A stretch of DNA of 64,000 bases from Pantoea sp. Ap-967. GTDB taxonomy: Bacteria > Pseudomonadota > Gammaproteobacteria > Pseudomonadales > Pseudomonadaceae. Positions 26,526 through 34,516 of the stretch are shown here, piece by piece. The translations under genes and the position numbers were made by a program. Position 1 is the stretch's first letter. Every line of letters begins with the position of its first letter. Under the pieces are notes generated by a model that saw only the letters and a program-made list of their open reading frames with translations, was not told the origin of the DNA and searched no databases. Where the stretch lies: the NCBI RefSeq assembly GCF_011752565.1, contig NZ_VWXK01000017.1, forward strand, positions 62,001 through 126,000, in the 5' to 3' direction.

Positions 26526-28043
26526 ATGACTACGTCCCCTAGCACGTCTCCCGCCCAGCGCCCCGAGGATGAAAACCTCGGGTTGGGTGCCAACCTGGCC
26601 TATGGTCTGCAGCATGTGCTGACCATGTACGGCGGGATCGTCGCGGTACCCCTGATCCTGGGCCAGGCGGCCGGCCTCAACGGTGCCGAAATCGGCATGC
26701 TGATCGCCGCCTCGCTGTTTGCCGGTGGCCTGGCGACGCTGCTGCAGACGCTGGGCATTCCGTTCTTCGGTTGCCAGCTGCCGCTGGTACAGGGCGTGTC
26801 GTTCGCCGGCGTGGCAACCATGGGGGCGATTCTCAGCAGCGAAGGCGGTGGCGGCTTGCCGGGCGTGCTTGGCGCGGTGATGGCTGCGTCGCTGATCGGC
26901 TTCCTGATTACCCCGGTGTTTTCGCGCATTACCAAGTTCTTCCCGCCGCTGGTCACCGGCATCGTCATCACCACCATCGGCCTGACCCTGATGCCGGTCG
27001 CGGCCCGTTGGGTGATGGGTGGCAACAGCGCCTCGCCGGAGTTCGGCAGCGTCGCCAACATTGGCCTGGCGGCACTGACCTTCGCCATCGTGCTGCTGCT
27101 GAGCAAGTTGGGCAGCGCGACCATCTCGCGGCTGTCGATTCTCCTGGCCATGGTGATCGGCACGCTGATCGCCTGGGCACTGGGCATGACCGACTTCAGC
27201 AAGGTCAGCGAAGGGCCGATGTTCGCCTTCCCTACCCCGTTCCATTTCGGCATGCCGGAGTTCCACGTCGCCGCGATCCTGTCGATGTGCATCGTGATCA
27301 TGGTGACCCTGGTGGAAACCTCGGCCGACATCCTGGCCGTGGGTGAGATCATCGACACCAAGGTCGACTCCAAGCGCCTGGGCAATGGCCTGCGCGCCGA
27401 CATGGCATCGAGCATCCTGGCGCCGATCTTCGGCTCGTTCACCCAAAGCGCCTTCGCCCAGAACGTCGGCCTGGTGGCCGTGACCGGGGTGCGCAGCCGC
27501 TATGTGGTGGCCACCGGTGGGGTGATTCTGGTGGTGCTGGGCCTGCTGCCGGTGATGGGCCGGGTGATTGCGGCAGTACCGACCCCGGTTCTGGGCGGCG
27601 CCGGCATCGTGCTGTTCGGCACGGTGGCGGCCAGCGGTATCCGCACCCTGTCGAAGGTGAACTACAAGAACAACGTCAACCTGATCATCGTCGCGGCGTC
27701 GTTGGGCTTCGGCATGATCCCGATTGCCGCGCCGACCTTCTACCACCAATTCCCCAACTGGTTCGAAACCATCTTCCATTCGGGCATCAGCTCGTCGGCG
27801 ATCATGGCCATCCTGCTGAACCTGCTGTTCAACCACTTCAAGGCAGGCAACTCGGAGAACCAGTCGGTGTTCGCCGCGGCCTATGAACGCACCATCCAGT
27901 ATTCGGACATTTCCGCGCTGCGCGATGGCGACTACTTCAAGGATGGCAAGCTGTTCGATGCCGACGGCAACGAAGTGCCGGTGATGGAGCTGGACGAGCA
28001 TGGCAACCAGGCGCCCCGGCGCAGTGCGGTGGCCGAGCATTGA
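26526..28043 (+). CDS. NCS2-family purine (xanthine/urate) permease
   Basis: The 505-residue protein has about 14 membrane segments and a hydrophilic C-terminal tail. LGLGANLAYGLQHVLTMYGG is the NCS2 start motif, GCQLPLVQGVSF follows, and SFTQSAFAQNVGLVAVTGV holds the conserved substrate-site region of UacT/XanP-type carriers. It imports xanthine or uric acid with protons at the inner membrane. It appears monocistronic, with a GntR-like palindrome in its promoter. The sequence cannot decide between xanthine and urate. Confidence 0.85.
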   Translation: MTTSPSTSPAQRPEDENLGLGANLAYGLQHVLTMYGGIVAVPLILGQAAGLNGAEIGMLIAASLFAGGLATLLQTLGIPFFGCQLPLVQGVSFAGVATMGAILSSEGGGGLPGVLGAVMAASLIGFLITPVFSRITKFFPPLVTGIVITTIGLTLMPVAARWVMGGNSASPEFGSVANIGLAALTFAIVLLLSKLGSATISRLSILLAMVIGTLIAWALGMTDFSKVSEGPMFAFPTPFHFGMPEFHVAAILSMCIVIMVTLVETSADILAVGEIIDTKVDSKRLGNGLRADMASSILAPIFGSFTQSAFAQNVGLVAVTGVRSRYVVATGGVILVVLGLLPVMGRVIAAVPTPVLGGAGIVLFGTVAASGIRTLSKVNYKNNVNLIIVAASLGFGMIPIAAPTFYHQFPNWFETIFHSGISSSAIMAILLNLLFNHFKAGNSENQSVFAAAYERTIQYSDISALRDGDYFKDGKLFDADGNEVPVMELDEHGNQAPRRSAVAEH

Positions 28044-28125
28044 CGGCTGACTGAGCGGTGAGGTGAAGGGGGGCCGATGCGCATCGTTGGCTTCCCTTTT
28101 TTGTTTGCTACGGGGGTTTACGCCA

Positions 28126-28248
28126 ACCTGGTAGGAGCGAGCGCAGCTCGCGATGGGGCGCGCAGCGGCCCCAGGGGCCCAGCTTCACGGCACATAACGC
28201 CGGGGCTGCTTTGCAGCCCATCGCGAGCTGCGCTCGCTCCTACCAGGT
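28126..28248. repeat. Two-armed intergenic repeat (type B), reverse orientation
   Basis: The arms begin GGTAGGAGCGAGCGCAGCTCG and end in CTCGCTCCTACC, with a spacer containing CATAACGCC. It sits between the convergent permease and radA genes, in the same orientation as the copy at 13213. Confidence 0.85.
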
Positions 28249-28275
28249 CCACCGTCAACGGGTGCAGGTTCACTA

Positions 28276-29643
28276 CTACTCGAACAAGGCATCCAAAGCC
28301 TGTTCCAGGCGCGTCACGGCAATTACCTGCAACCCAGGCGGCGCCTCTTTCGGGGCATTGCCCTTGGGCACGATGGCGCGCTTGAAGCCGTGCTTGGCCG
28401 CCTCTTTCAACCGCTCCTGGCCACTGGGCACCGGCCGTACCTCACCGGACAAGCCAATCTCGCCGAACACAAGCAGCCCATGGGCCAACGGCCGGTTACG
28501 CAGGCTGGACATCACCGCCGCCAGCAATGCAAGGTCCGACGCGGTTTCCAGCACCTTCACCCCACCCACCACGTTGAGAAACACGTCCTGGTCATGGGTG
28601 GGAATGCCACCATGGCGGTGCAGTACCGCCAGCAACATGGCCAAGCGGTTCTGGTCAAGGCCCAGGGTCACCCGCCGTGGGTTGGCCAGGTGGCTGTCAT
28701 CGACCAACGCCTGCACTTCCACCAGCATCGGCCGCGTGCCTTCCCAGGTGGCCATGACCACGCTGCCCGGCACTTCCTCCTGGGTACGGTTGAGGAAGAT
28801 CGCCGAAGGGTTGGACACCTCCTTCAAGCCCCGGTCGGTCATGCCGAACACGCCCAGTTCGTTGACGGCGCCAAAACGGTTCTTCACCGCCCGCAACAGG
28901 CGCAGGCGGCCATCGGACTCACCTTCGAAATACAGCACGGTGTCAACCATGTGCTCCAGCACCCGCGGGCCGGCCAGCGAGCCTTCCTTGGTGACATGGC
29001 CCACCAGGAAGATCGCCGTGCCGCTTTGCTTGGCGTAGCGCACCAGCAGCGCGGTGCTCTCGCGCACCTGGGCGACGCCGCCGGGGGCAGACTGCAACTG
29101 CTCGGTGAAGATGGTCTGGATCGAGTCGATGACCATGACCCGGGGCTTTTCCACGCGCGCAGTAGCAATGATGGTTTCGATGCAGGTTTCGGTCATCACC
29201 TTGAGCTGGTCCTGGGGCAGGCCCAGGCGCCGGGAGCGCATGGCCACCTGCTGCTGCGACTCTTCACCAGTGACGTACAGCGCCGGCATGCCCACGGCGA
29301 TGTTGCACAGGGTTTGCAGCAGGATGGTCGACTTGCCGATGCCAGGGTCGCCGCCAATCAGCACCACCGAGCCGTCGACCAGGCCGCCGCCCAGCACCCG
29401 GTCGAGTTCGGTGCTGCTGGTGCTGAAACGCGGAATTTCCTCGACGCTGACTTCGGCCAGGGTCTTGATCTGTGCCTGTTGCCCGGCCCAGCCGGTGCGC
29501 CCGCTGGGGGCCGCGGCGCCGCCGCTTTCGATCATGGTTTCGGTGAGGGTGTTCCAGGCCCCGCAGTCGGCGCACTGGCCGGCCCATTTGGGGAAGGTTG
29601 CGCCGCACTCGGTGCAGCCATACAAGCGCTTGGCCTTGGCCAT
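28276..29643 (-). CDS. radA: DNA repair protein RadA
   Basis: The 455-residue protein has all RadA parts. The N-terminal zinc finger CTECGATFPKWAGQCADC is followed by Walker A GGDPGIGKSTILL, the RadA-specific KNRFG motif (VKNRFGAVNELGVF) and a C-terminal Lon-protease-like domain (SSLRNRPLAHGLLVFGEIGL). It is a RecA-related ATPase that promotes branch migration in recombination. It is divergent from mscL, as in other P. putida genomes from memory. Confidence 0.96.
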   Translation of the reverse strand: MAKAKRLYGCTECGATFPKWAGQCADCGAWNTLTETMIESGGAAAPSGRTGWAGQQAQIKTLAEVSVEEIPRFSTSSTELDRVLGGGLVDGSVVLIGGDPGIGKSTILLQTLCNIAVGMPALYVTGEESQQQVAMRSRRLGLPQDQLKVMTETCIETIIATARVEKPRVMVIDSIQTIFTEQLQSAPGGVAQVRESTALLVRYAKQSGTAIFLVGHVTKEGSLAGPRVLEHMVDTVLYFEGESDGRLRLLRAVKNRFGAVNELGVFGMTDRGLKEVSNPSAIFLNRTQEEVPGSVVMATWEGTRPMLVEVQALVDDSHLANPRRVTLGLDQNRLAMLLAVLHRHGGIPTHDQDVFLNVVGGVKVLETASDLALLAAVMSSLRNRPLAHGLLVFGEIGLSGEVRPVPSGQERLKEAAKHGFKRAIVPKGNAPKEAPPGLQVIAVTRLEQALDALFE

Positions 29644-29819
29644 GGGCAGGGTCTCCTGGAAAAAACCGCCATGATAGCCGACAGCGGCGTGCCCCGAACG
29701 CTTGGGGATGCGACAAAACTATTCGTTCTAACCGCAGTCACTACCCCTGAAGCCAACGCATGACGCGCTGCAGTGGCTTACACTGCGTACACCTCACCTT
29801 TTGTTACAAGGAAACAGAC

Positions 29820-30239
29820 ATGGGCATGATCAGTGAATTCAAGGCCTTCGCGGTCAAGGGCAATGTCGTCGACATGGCGGTGGGTATCATCATTGGCGCG
29901 GCCTTCGGCAAGATCGTCTCCTCGTTCGTCGGTGACGTGGTCATGCCGCCACTGGGCCTGCTGATCGGCGGGGTCGACTTCAGCGACCTGGCCATCACCC
30001 TGAAGGCCGCCGAGGGCAACGTACCTGCGGTGGTGCTGGCGTATGGCAAGTTCATCCAGACGGTGATCGACTTCATCATCATCGCCTTTGCCATCTTCAT
30101 GGGTGTGAAGGCCATCAACCGCCTCAAGCGCGAGGAAGCCGTGGCACCGACCGCACCGCCAGTGCCTTCTGCCGAAGAAACGCTGCTGACTGAGATCCGC
30201 GACCTGCTCAAGGCGCAGAACCAGAACCGCCTGCCGTAA
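29820..30239 (+). CDS. mscL: Large-conductance mechanosensitive channel
   Basis: The protein has 139 residues from ATG 29820 (MGMISEFKAFAVKGNVVDMA), with AAGG-like CAAGGAAACAG upstream. AVGIIIGAAFGKIVSSFVGDV is the first membrane helix that forms the gate, and FIQTVIDFIIIAFAIFMGVK is the second. It opens under membrane tension and releases solutes on osmotic downshock. A charged C-terminal helix (EETLLTEIRDLLKAQ) forms the cytoplasmic bundle. Confidence 0.96.
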   Translation: MGMISEFKAFAVKGNVVDMAVGIIIGAAFGKIVSSFVGDVVMPPLGLLIGGVDFSDLAITLKAAEGNVPAVVLAYGKFIQTVIDFIIIAFAIFMGVKAINRLKREEAVAPTAPPVPSAEETLLTEIRDLLKAQNQNRLP

Positions 30240-30248
30240 ACCAGCCCC

Positions 30249-30267
30249 GGGGCCGCCACGCGGCCCC
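30249..30267. terminator. Hairpin between convergent mscL and fpr
   Basis: GGGGCCGC-CAC-GCGGCCCC is a perfect 8-bp stem between the two stops, without a clear T tract. It could end transcripts from both sides. Confidence 0.55.
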
Positions 30268-30272
30268 TCGCC

Positions 30273-31049
30273 TTACCAGTAGTTTTCCACCGCCACCTGG
30301 CCAGGCCGTTTGCTCAGGCTCAGCTGCAGGTCGCGTGCCTTGAGCACCTTGCGCGTCTCGTCGATCATTTGCGGGTTGCCGCAGAGCATGATTCGCGAAT
30401 GCTCAGGCGACAGTTCCAGCCCAGCGGCCTTTTCCAGTTCGCCGTTCTCGATCAGGGTGGTAATGCGTGCATTGAGTGCGCCCGGGTGCTGCTCGCGGGT
30501 CACCACCGGAATGAACTGCAGCTTGCCGGCGAACTCGGCCAGGTAGTCGCGCTGCTCCAACCCGGCAATGGCGTCCACGTAGGCCAGCTCTTTCGCCTCG
30601 CGCACCGAATACACCAACTTGATGTTGTCGAACCGCTCCCAGGCTTCGAAGTCCTGCAGGATCGACATGAACGGCGCAATGCCGGTTCCGGTCGCCAACA
30701 GCCACAGGTCGCGGCCACCGACAAAGCGGTCGAGGGTCAGGTAGCCGAAGGCCTGGCGGTCGATCAGCAGGGTATCGCCCGCGCCCAACCGGCTCAGCTC
30801 GCTGGTGAACTCGCCACCGGGAACTACGATGGAAAAGAAGTCGAGGTACTCGTCATGGGGCGCGCTGACCATCGAGTAAGCCCGCCAGGCCACGCTGCCA
30901 TCGGCCTTGGTCACGCCCAGCCGCGCGAACTGGCCGGCCCGGAAACGGAACCCCGCATCGCGTGTAACCCTCAGGCTAAACAGGTTCGGCGTCAACGGCT
31001 GAACGTCGAGCAGGGTCTGGCGGGTGAATTTGTCGGCACTGGCGGTCAT
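30273..31049 (-). CDS. fpr: Ferredoxin/flavodoxin-NADP+ reductase
   Basis: The protein has 258 residues from ATG 31049 (MTASADKFTRQTLLDV). VAWRAYSMVSAPHDEYLDF carries the FAD-binding RxYS motif. LLATGTGIAPFMSILQD is the NADPH-binding loop, and the C-terminal tail VAVENYW is short, as in bacterial Fpr. It moves electrons between NADPH and ferredoxin or flavodoxin in oxidative-stress defence. Further in-frame starts upstream lack family similarity. Confidence 0.93.
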   Translation of the reverse strand: MTASADKFTRQTLLDVQPLTPNLFSLRVTRDAGFRFRAGQFARLGVTKADGSVAWRAYSMVSAPHDEYLDFFSIVVPGGEFTSELSRLGAGDTLLIDRQAFGYLTLDRFVGGRDLWLLATGTGIAPFMSILQDFEAWERFDNIKLVYSVREAKELAYVDAIAGLEQRDYLAEFAGKLQFIPVVTREQHPGALNARITTLIENGELEKAAGLELSPEHSRIMLCGNPQMIDETRKVLKARDLQLSLSKRPGQVAVENYW

Positions 31050-31191
31050 GGGGGGCTCCGTGGGTAGCGTGTGCCAAGTGTCGCGCAAAGTGCCGCGGAT
31101 AAAAACCATCGGAGTGTAGGGGCACCCCCGGGCGAGCCTGCCGAGGAGCGAAAACAGCGAAGCGCTATAGCTAAATATTCCGAACGTATTA

Positions 31192-31207
31192 GTAGGAACC
31201 TTCCTAC
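31192..31207. promoter_or_regulatory. 16-bp inverted repeat upstream of ppoR
   Basis: GTAGGAA-CC-TTCCTAC has perfect 7-bp arms and lies 51 bp before the ppoR start, within the fpr-ppoR divergent region. It is not a standard lux box, but the place suits an operator for ppoR itself or a redox regulator of fpr. Confidence 0.45.
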
Positions 31208-31258
31208 AATTAGGCGGAAATGCATACGATTAAGCTCGATGCTCCGAGGGTTTGATAG

Positions 31259-31969
31259 ATGATTCACTGGAATCACGATCAACTGCAGCAGTTGGCCGGC
31301 GAACGCACGCCCCAGAAAGTTTTCGACCTCGCAGTAAATCTGGCCCAGGACTTGGACATGACCTTCCTGGGTTACCGGCTTCGCCTGCAACTGGCTGCCC
31401 AGGCCCCCAAGGTGTACCACTACAGCAACTATCCCAGCGAGTGGGTGGCGTGCTGCGAGCGTGACGACTTGCACCGCCAGGACGCCGCTGCCGTGCGCAG
31501 CCACAACTCCACCTTGCCCGTGCTGTGGACCGATGACCTGTACCGGGAGGTGCCGCATTTTCGCGAACAGGCCTGCCTGCATGGCCTGCGCCATGGCTGG
31601 ACGCAGTCGCTGCACGACCTGCAGCACAACGAAAGCCAGGTGAGCGTGAGCCGCCCAATGGGTGAAATAAGCACATCGGAACTCTACGACAAGGCCGGCC
31701 GGGTGCAGTGGCTGTGCCACTCGATGCACGCGATCATCAGTGATTACCACCTGACCAGGCTCAGTGCGCCGCCCCTGAAGATGAGCGAGCGTGAACTGGA
31801 AGTGCTCAAGTGGTCCGCCGCTGGCAAAACCGCTGCGGACGTGGCCTGCATCCTGTCGTTGTCGCAAAGCACGGTGAATTTCCATATTCGCAGCGTGATC
31901 GCCAAGACCAACGCCACCAACAAGGCCGGCGCCATCGCCATCGCCCTGATGCGTGGCCTGATCGAATAG
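31259..31969 (+). CDS. ppoR: LuxR-family AHL receptor without its own synthase (PpoR)
   Basis: The 236-residue protein has an N-terminal autoinducer-binding domain (about residues 15-160) and a GerE helix-turn-helix (about 172-236; LSQSTVNFHIRSVIAKTNAT). Residues matching the TraR ligand pocket are present: Y58, W62, D75 and W90. No luxI-type synthase is in the window, so it is a LuxR solo. From memory it is the orthologue of KT2440 PpoR (PP_4647), which binds 3-oxo-C6-HSL. The position between fpr and rlmG is the same. Confidence 0.9.
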   Translation: MIHWNHDQLQQLAGERTPQKVFDLAVNLAQDLDMTFLGYRLRLQLAAQAPKVYHYSNYPSEWVACCERDDLHRQDAAAVRSHNSTLPVLWTDDLYREVPHFREQACLHGLRHGWTQSLHDLQHNESQVSVSRPMGEISTSELYDKAGRVQWLCHSMHAIISDYHLTRLSAPPLKMSERELEVLKWSAAGKTAADVACILSLSQSTVNFHIRSVIAKTNATNKAGAIAIALMRGLIE

Positions 31970-32063
31970 CCAGGCCTGCGACCTTCGGCAAAGCCCTGTA
32001 GAATCGCGTACTTCAAGCCCGCGGCGAATGGCCGTGGGCAGATCCGTACCCGAGCCAAACGCC

Positions 32064-33188
32064 ATGCCCCTGTTGACCACCCCCTATGCCGAACTCGACC
32101 TGATCCGCCAGCCGGACCAGGCCAACGACCCGCTGCAGGCCTTCGACGCCGCCGACGAGTACCTGCTGCAGCAGCTGCACGAGCAGGGCCTGGCGGCGGG
32201 CACGCGGGTATTGGTGCTCAATGACAGCTTTGGCGCCTTGGCGGCCAGCCTGGCCGGGCAGTTGCAAGTCACCAGCAGTGGCGACTCGCACCTGGCACGC
32301 ATGGCCCTGGAAAAGAACCTGGCGCGCAATGGCCTGGCATTCGACAGCGTGCCGTTCGTACCGGCCAGCGAACACTGGCAAGGCACGTTCGACCGGGTAC
32401 TGGTGCGGGTGCCCAAGACCCTGGCGCTGCTCGAAGAACAGTTGATCCGCCTGCAAGGGCACCTGGCGCCGGGGGCACAGGTGATTGCCGGCGCCATGAT
32501 CAAGCACCTGCCGCGTGCCGCTGGCGACTTGCTGGAGAAGTACATTGGCCCGGTACAGGCTTCGCTCGCCGTGAAAAAGGCCCGGCTGCTGACCGCCAGC
32601 GCTGCCGGGCGCCCCGCTGCCACCTCGCCCTACCCCAGCCGCTACCGCCTGGACACGCCTGAACTGGAACTGGTGAACCATGCCAACGTGTTCTGCCGCG
32701 ACGGCCTGGACATCGGCACCCGCGCCTTCCTCCCGCACCTGCCGCGCAACCTGGGCAATGCCCGGGTTGCCGACCTTGGCTGCGGCAATGGCGTGCTGGC
32801 CATCGCCAGCGCCCTGGCCAACCCCGACGCGCAGTACACGCTGGTGGACGAGTCGTACATGGCGGTGCAGTCGGCCCAGGAAAACTGGCAAGCGGCCCTG
32901 GGCGAACGGGCGGCGACCCTGATGGCCGCGGATGGCCTGGCGGGGGTGGAAAAGCAGTCGCTGGACGTGGTGTTGTGCAACCCGCCATTCCACCAGCAGC
33001 AGGTGGTGGGCGATTTTCTGGCCTGGCGCATGTTCCAGCAGGCGCGTGAAGCGTTGGTGGTGGGTGGGGCGCTGTACATCGTCGGTAACCGCCACCTGGG
33101 CTACCACAGCAAGCTGGCGAGGCTGTTCCGTGGCGTCGAGCAGGTGGCGGCAACGCCCAAGTTCGTGATCCTCAAGGCCCGTAAATAA
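32064..33188 (+). CDS. rlmG: 23S rRNA (guanine1835-N2)-methyltransferase
   Basis: The protein has 374 residues from ATG 32064. It has the duplicated RlmG/RsmC layout: a degenerate N-terminal methyltransferase-like half and an active C-terminal half. ARVADLGCGNGVLAIASAL is SAM motif I, and VLCNPPFHQQQ is the NPPF catalytic motif. It methylates G1835 of 23S rRNA. RsmC is the main alternative, but size and sequence fit RlmG better. Confidence 0.88.
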   Translation: MPLLTTPYAELDLIRQPDQANDPLQAFDAADEYLLQQLHEQGLAAGTRVLVLNDSFGALAASLAGQLQVTSSGDSHLARMALEKNLARNGLAFDSVPFVPASEHWQGTFDRVLVRVPKTLALLEEQLIRLQGHLAPGAQVIAGAMIKHLPRAAGDLLEKYIGPVQASLAVKKARLLTASAAGRPAATSPYPSRYRLDTPELELVNHANVFCRDGLDIGTRAFLPHLPRNLGNARVADLGCGNGVLAIASALANPDAQYTLVDESYMAVQSAQENWQAALGERAATLMAADGLAGVEKQSLDVVLCNPPFHQQQVVGDFLAWRMFQQAREALVVGGALYIVGNRHLGYHSKLARLFRGVEQVAATPKFVILKARK

Positions 33189-33213
33189 TCCCCCAACACC
33201 CCGCAATTTCCTT

Positions 33214-33325
33214 GTAGGAGCGAGCGCAGCTCGCGATGGGCTGCAAAGCAGCCCCGGCGTTATCAGCCACGAAGCTGAAACCCGGGGCCGCTGCGCGCCC
33301 CATCGCGAGCTACGCTCGCTCCTAC
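33214..33325. repeat. Two-armed intergenic repeat (type B), forward orientation
   Basis: The arm GTAGGAGCGAGCGCAGCTCG continues into GCTGCAAAGCAGCCCC, then a GGCGTTATCAGCCACGAAGC core, then the opposite arm ending in CGCTCGCTCCTAC. It lies between the convergent rlmG and cio genes. Confidence 0.88.
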
Positions 33326-33340
33326 CGGTAGCGCTCAGGC

Positions 33341-33493
33341 TCAGTGGGTCGTCAGCCCAGCCGCGCCCATGAACAACCGCATCACCCAGGCCGCCACGCC
33401 CAGGGCCGCGACGCTCATCGCCCAGATCAACACCAGCCACCCCAGCCGCTGCCACAGCGGCTTCTTCTCTTCCAGGCCAGGTTTACCCGTCAT
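33341..33493 (-). CDS. DUF2474 small subunit of the cyanide-insensitive oxidase
   Basis: The 50-residue peptide reads MTGKPGLEEKKPLWQRLGWL and then a single membrane helix (VLIWAMSVAALGVAAWVM). It starts 12 bp after the cioB stop, with AGGAGG placed just upstream of the ATG. DUF2474 proteins follow cioAB in many pseudomonads and are analogous to CydX, the small subunit that stabilises the bd-type oxidase. Confidence 0.87.
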   Translation of the reverse strand: MTGKPGLEEKKPLWQRLGWLVLIWAMSVAALGVAAWVMRLFMGAAGLTTH

Positions 33494-33505
33494 CGTCAGG
33501 CCCTC

Positions 33506-34513
33506 CTAGTGGTAGCCATCTTCATGGGTGACCTTGCCGCGGAACACGTAGTAGCTCCAGAAGGTGTACATGAGGATGAACGGCAAGATAAACAGCGTAC
33601 CCACCAGCATGAAGCCCTGGCTCTGGGGTGGCGACGCGGCGTCCCAGATGGAGATCGAGGGCGGGATGATATTGGGCCACAGGCTGATGCCCAGGCCGCT
33701 GTAGCCAAGGAAGATCAGCACCAGGGTCAGCAGGAACGGGGTGTAGTGGGCATTGCGCGCCACCGCCTTGAGCAGCCCGTAGAAGGTCACCAGCACCAGC
33801 AGCGGAACCGGCATGAACCAGAACAGGTTGGGCATGCTGAACCAGCGGGCACCGATTTGCGGGTAGGCGATGGGCGTCCACAGGCTGACGATGCCGATCA
33901 CCGCCAGCAGCACCAGCGCCAGCGGCCGGGCGAGGTCGTGCATGCGCGTTTGCAGGTCACCTTCGGTTTTCATGATCAGCCAGGTGCAACCCAGCAGGGT
34001 GTAGGCAACGATCAGCCCGAGGCCGCAGAACAGGCTGAATGGGGTCAGCCAGTCGAGAGTGCCCCCGGCGAAATGCCGGTCGACCACCTTGAAGCCCTCC
34101 AGGAACGCGCCCAGGGCCACGCCCTGGAAGAACGTGGCAACCAGCGATCCACCGATGAACGCCTTGTCCCACAGGTGGCGCTTGTCGTCCCGGGCCTTGA
34201 AGCGGAATTCGAAGGCCACGCCGCGGAAGATCAAGCCGATCAGCATCAGGATCAGCGGCAGGTACAAGGCTTCGAGCACCACGGCATACGCCATGGGGAA
34301 GGCCCCGAACAGCCCGGCGCCGCCCAGCACCAGCCAGGTTTCGTTGCCGTCCCACACGGGGGCGACGGTGTTCATCATCACATCGCGGTCACGCTCACCC
34401 TTGACGAACGGGAAGAGCATGCCGATGCCCAGGTCGAAGCCGTCCATCACCACGTACATCATGACGCCGAAGATGATGATTACGGCCCAGATCAGCGGAA
34501 GGTCGATACCCAT
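33506..34513 (-). CDS. cioB: Cyanide-insensitive quinol oxidase subunit II
   Basis: The 335-residue membrane protein of the CydB family starts MGIDLPLIWAVIIIFGVMMY. VAPVWDGNETWLVLGGAGLFGAF is the CydB signature. It has about eight membrane helices. It follows cioA by 3 bp and is coupled to it. With CioA it forms a bd-type quinol oxidase that works at low oxygen and in cyanide. Confidence 0.95.
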   Translation of the reverse strand: MGIDLPLIWAVIIIFGVMMYVVMDGFDLGIGMLFPFVKGERDRDVMMNTVAPVWDGNETWLVLGGAGLFGAFPMAYAVVLEALYLPLILMLIGLIFRGVAFEFRFKARDDKRHLWDKAFIGGSLVATFFQGVALGAFLEGFKVVDRHFAGGTLDWLTPFSLFCGLGLIVAYTLLGCTWLIMKTEGDLQTRMHDLARPLALVLLAVIGIVSLWTPIAYPQIGARWFSMPNLFWFMPVPLLVLVTFYGLLKAVARNAHYTPFLLTLVLIFLGYSGLGISLWPNIIPPSISIWDAASPPQSQGFMLVGTLFILPFILMYTFWSYYVFRGKVTHEDGYH

Positions 34514-34516
34514 GGC

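Noticed and set aside
26487..28040. A 517-codon antisense frame opposite the purine permease
   Set aside because: Its length follows from GC-rich third positions; the sense gene has unmistakable NCS2 motifs.
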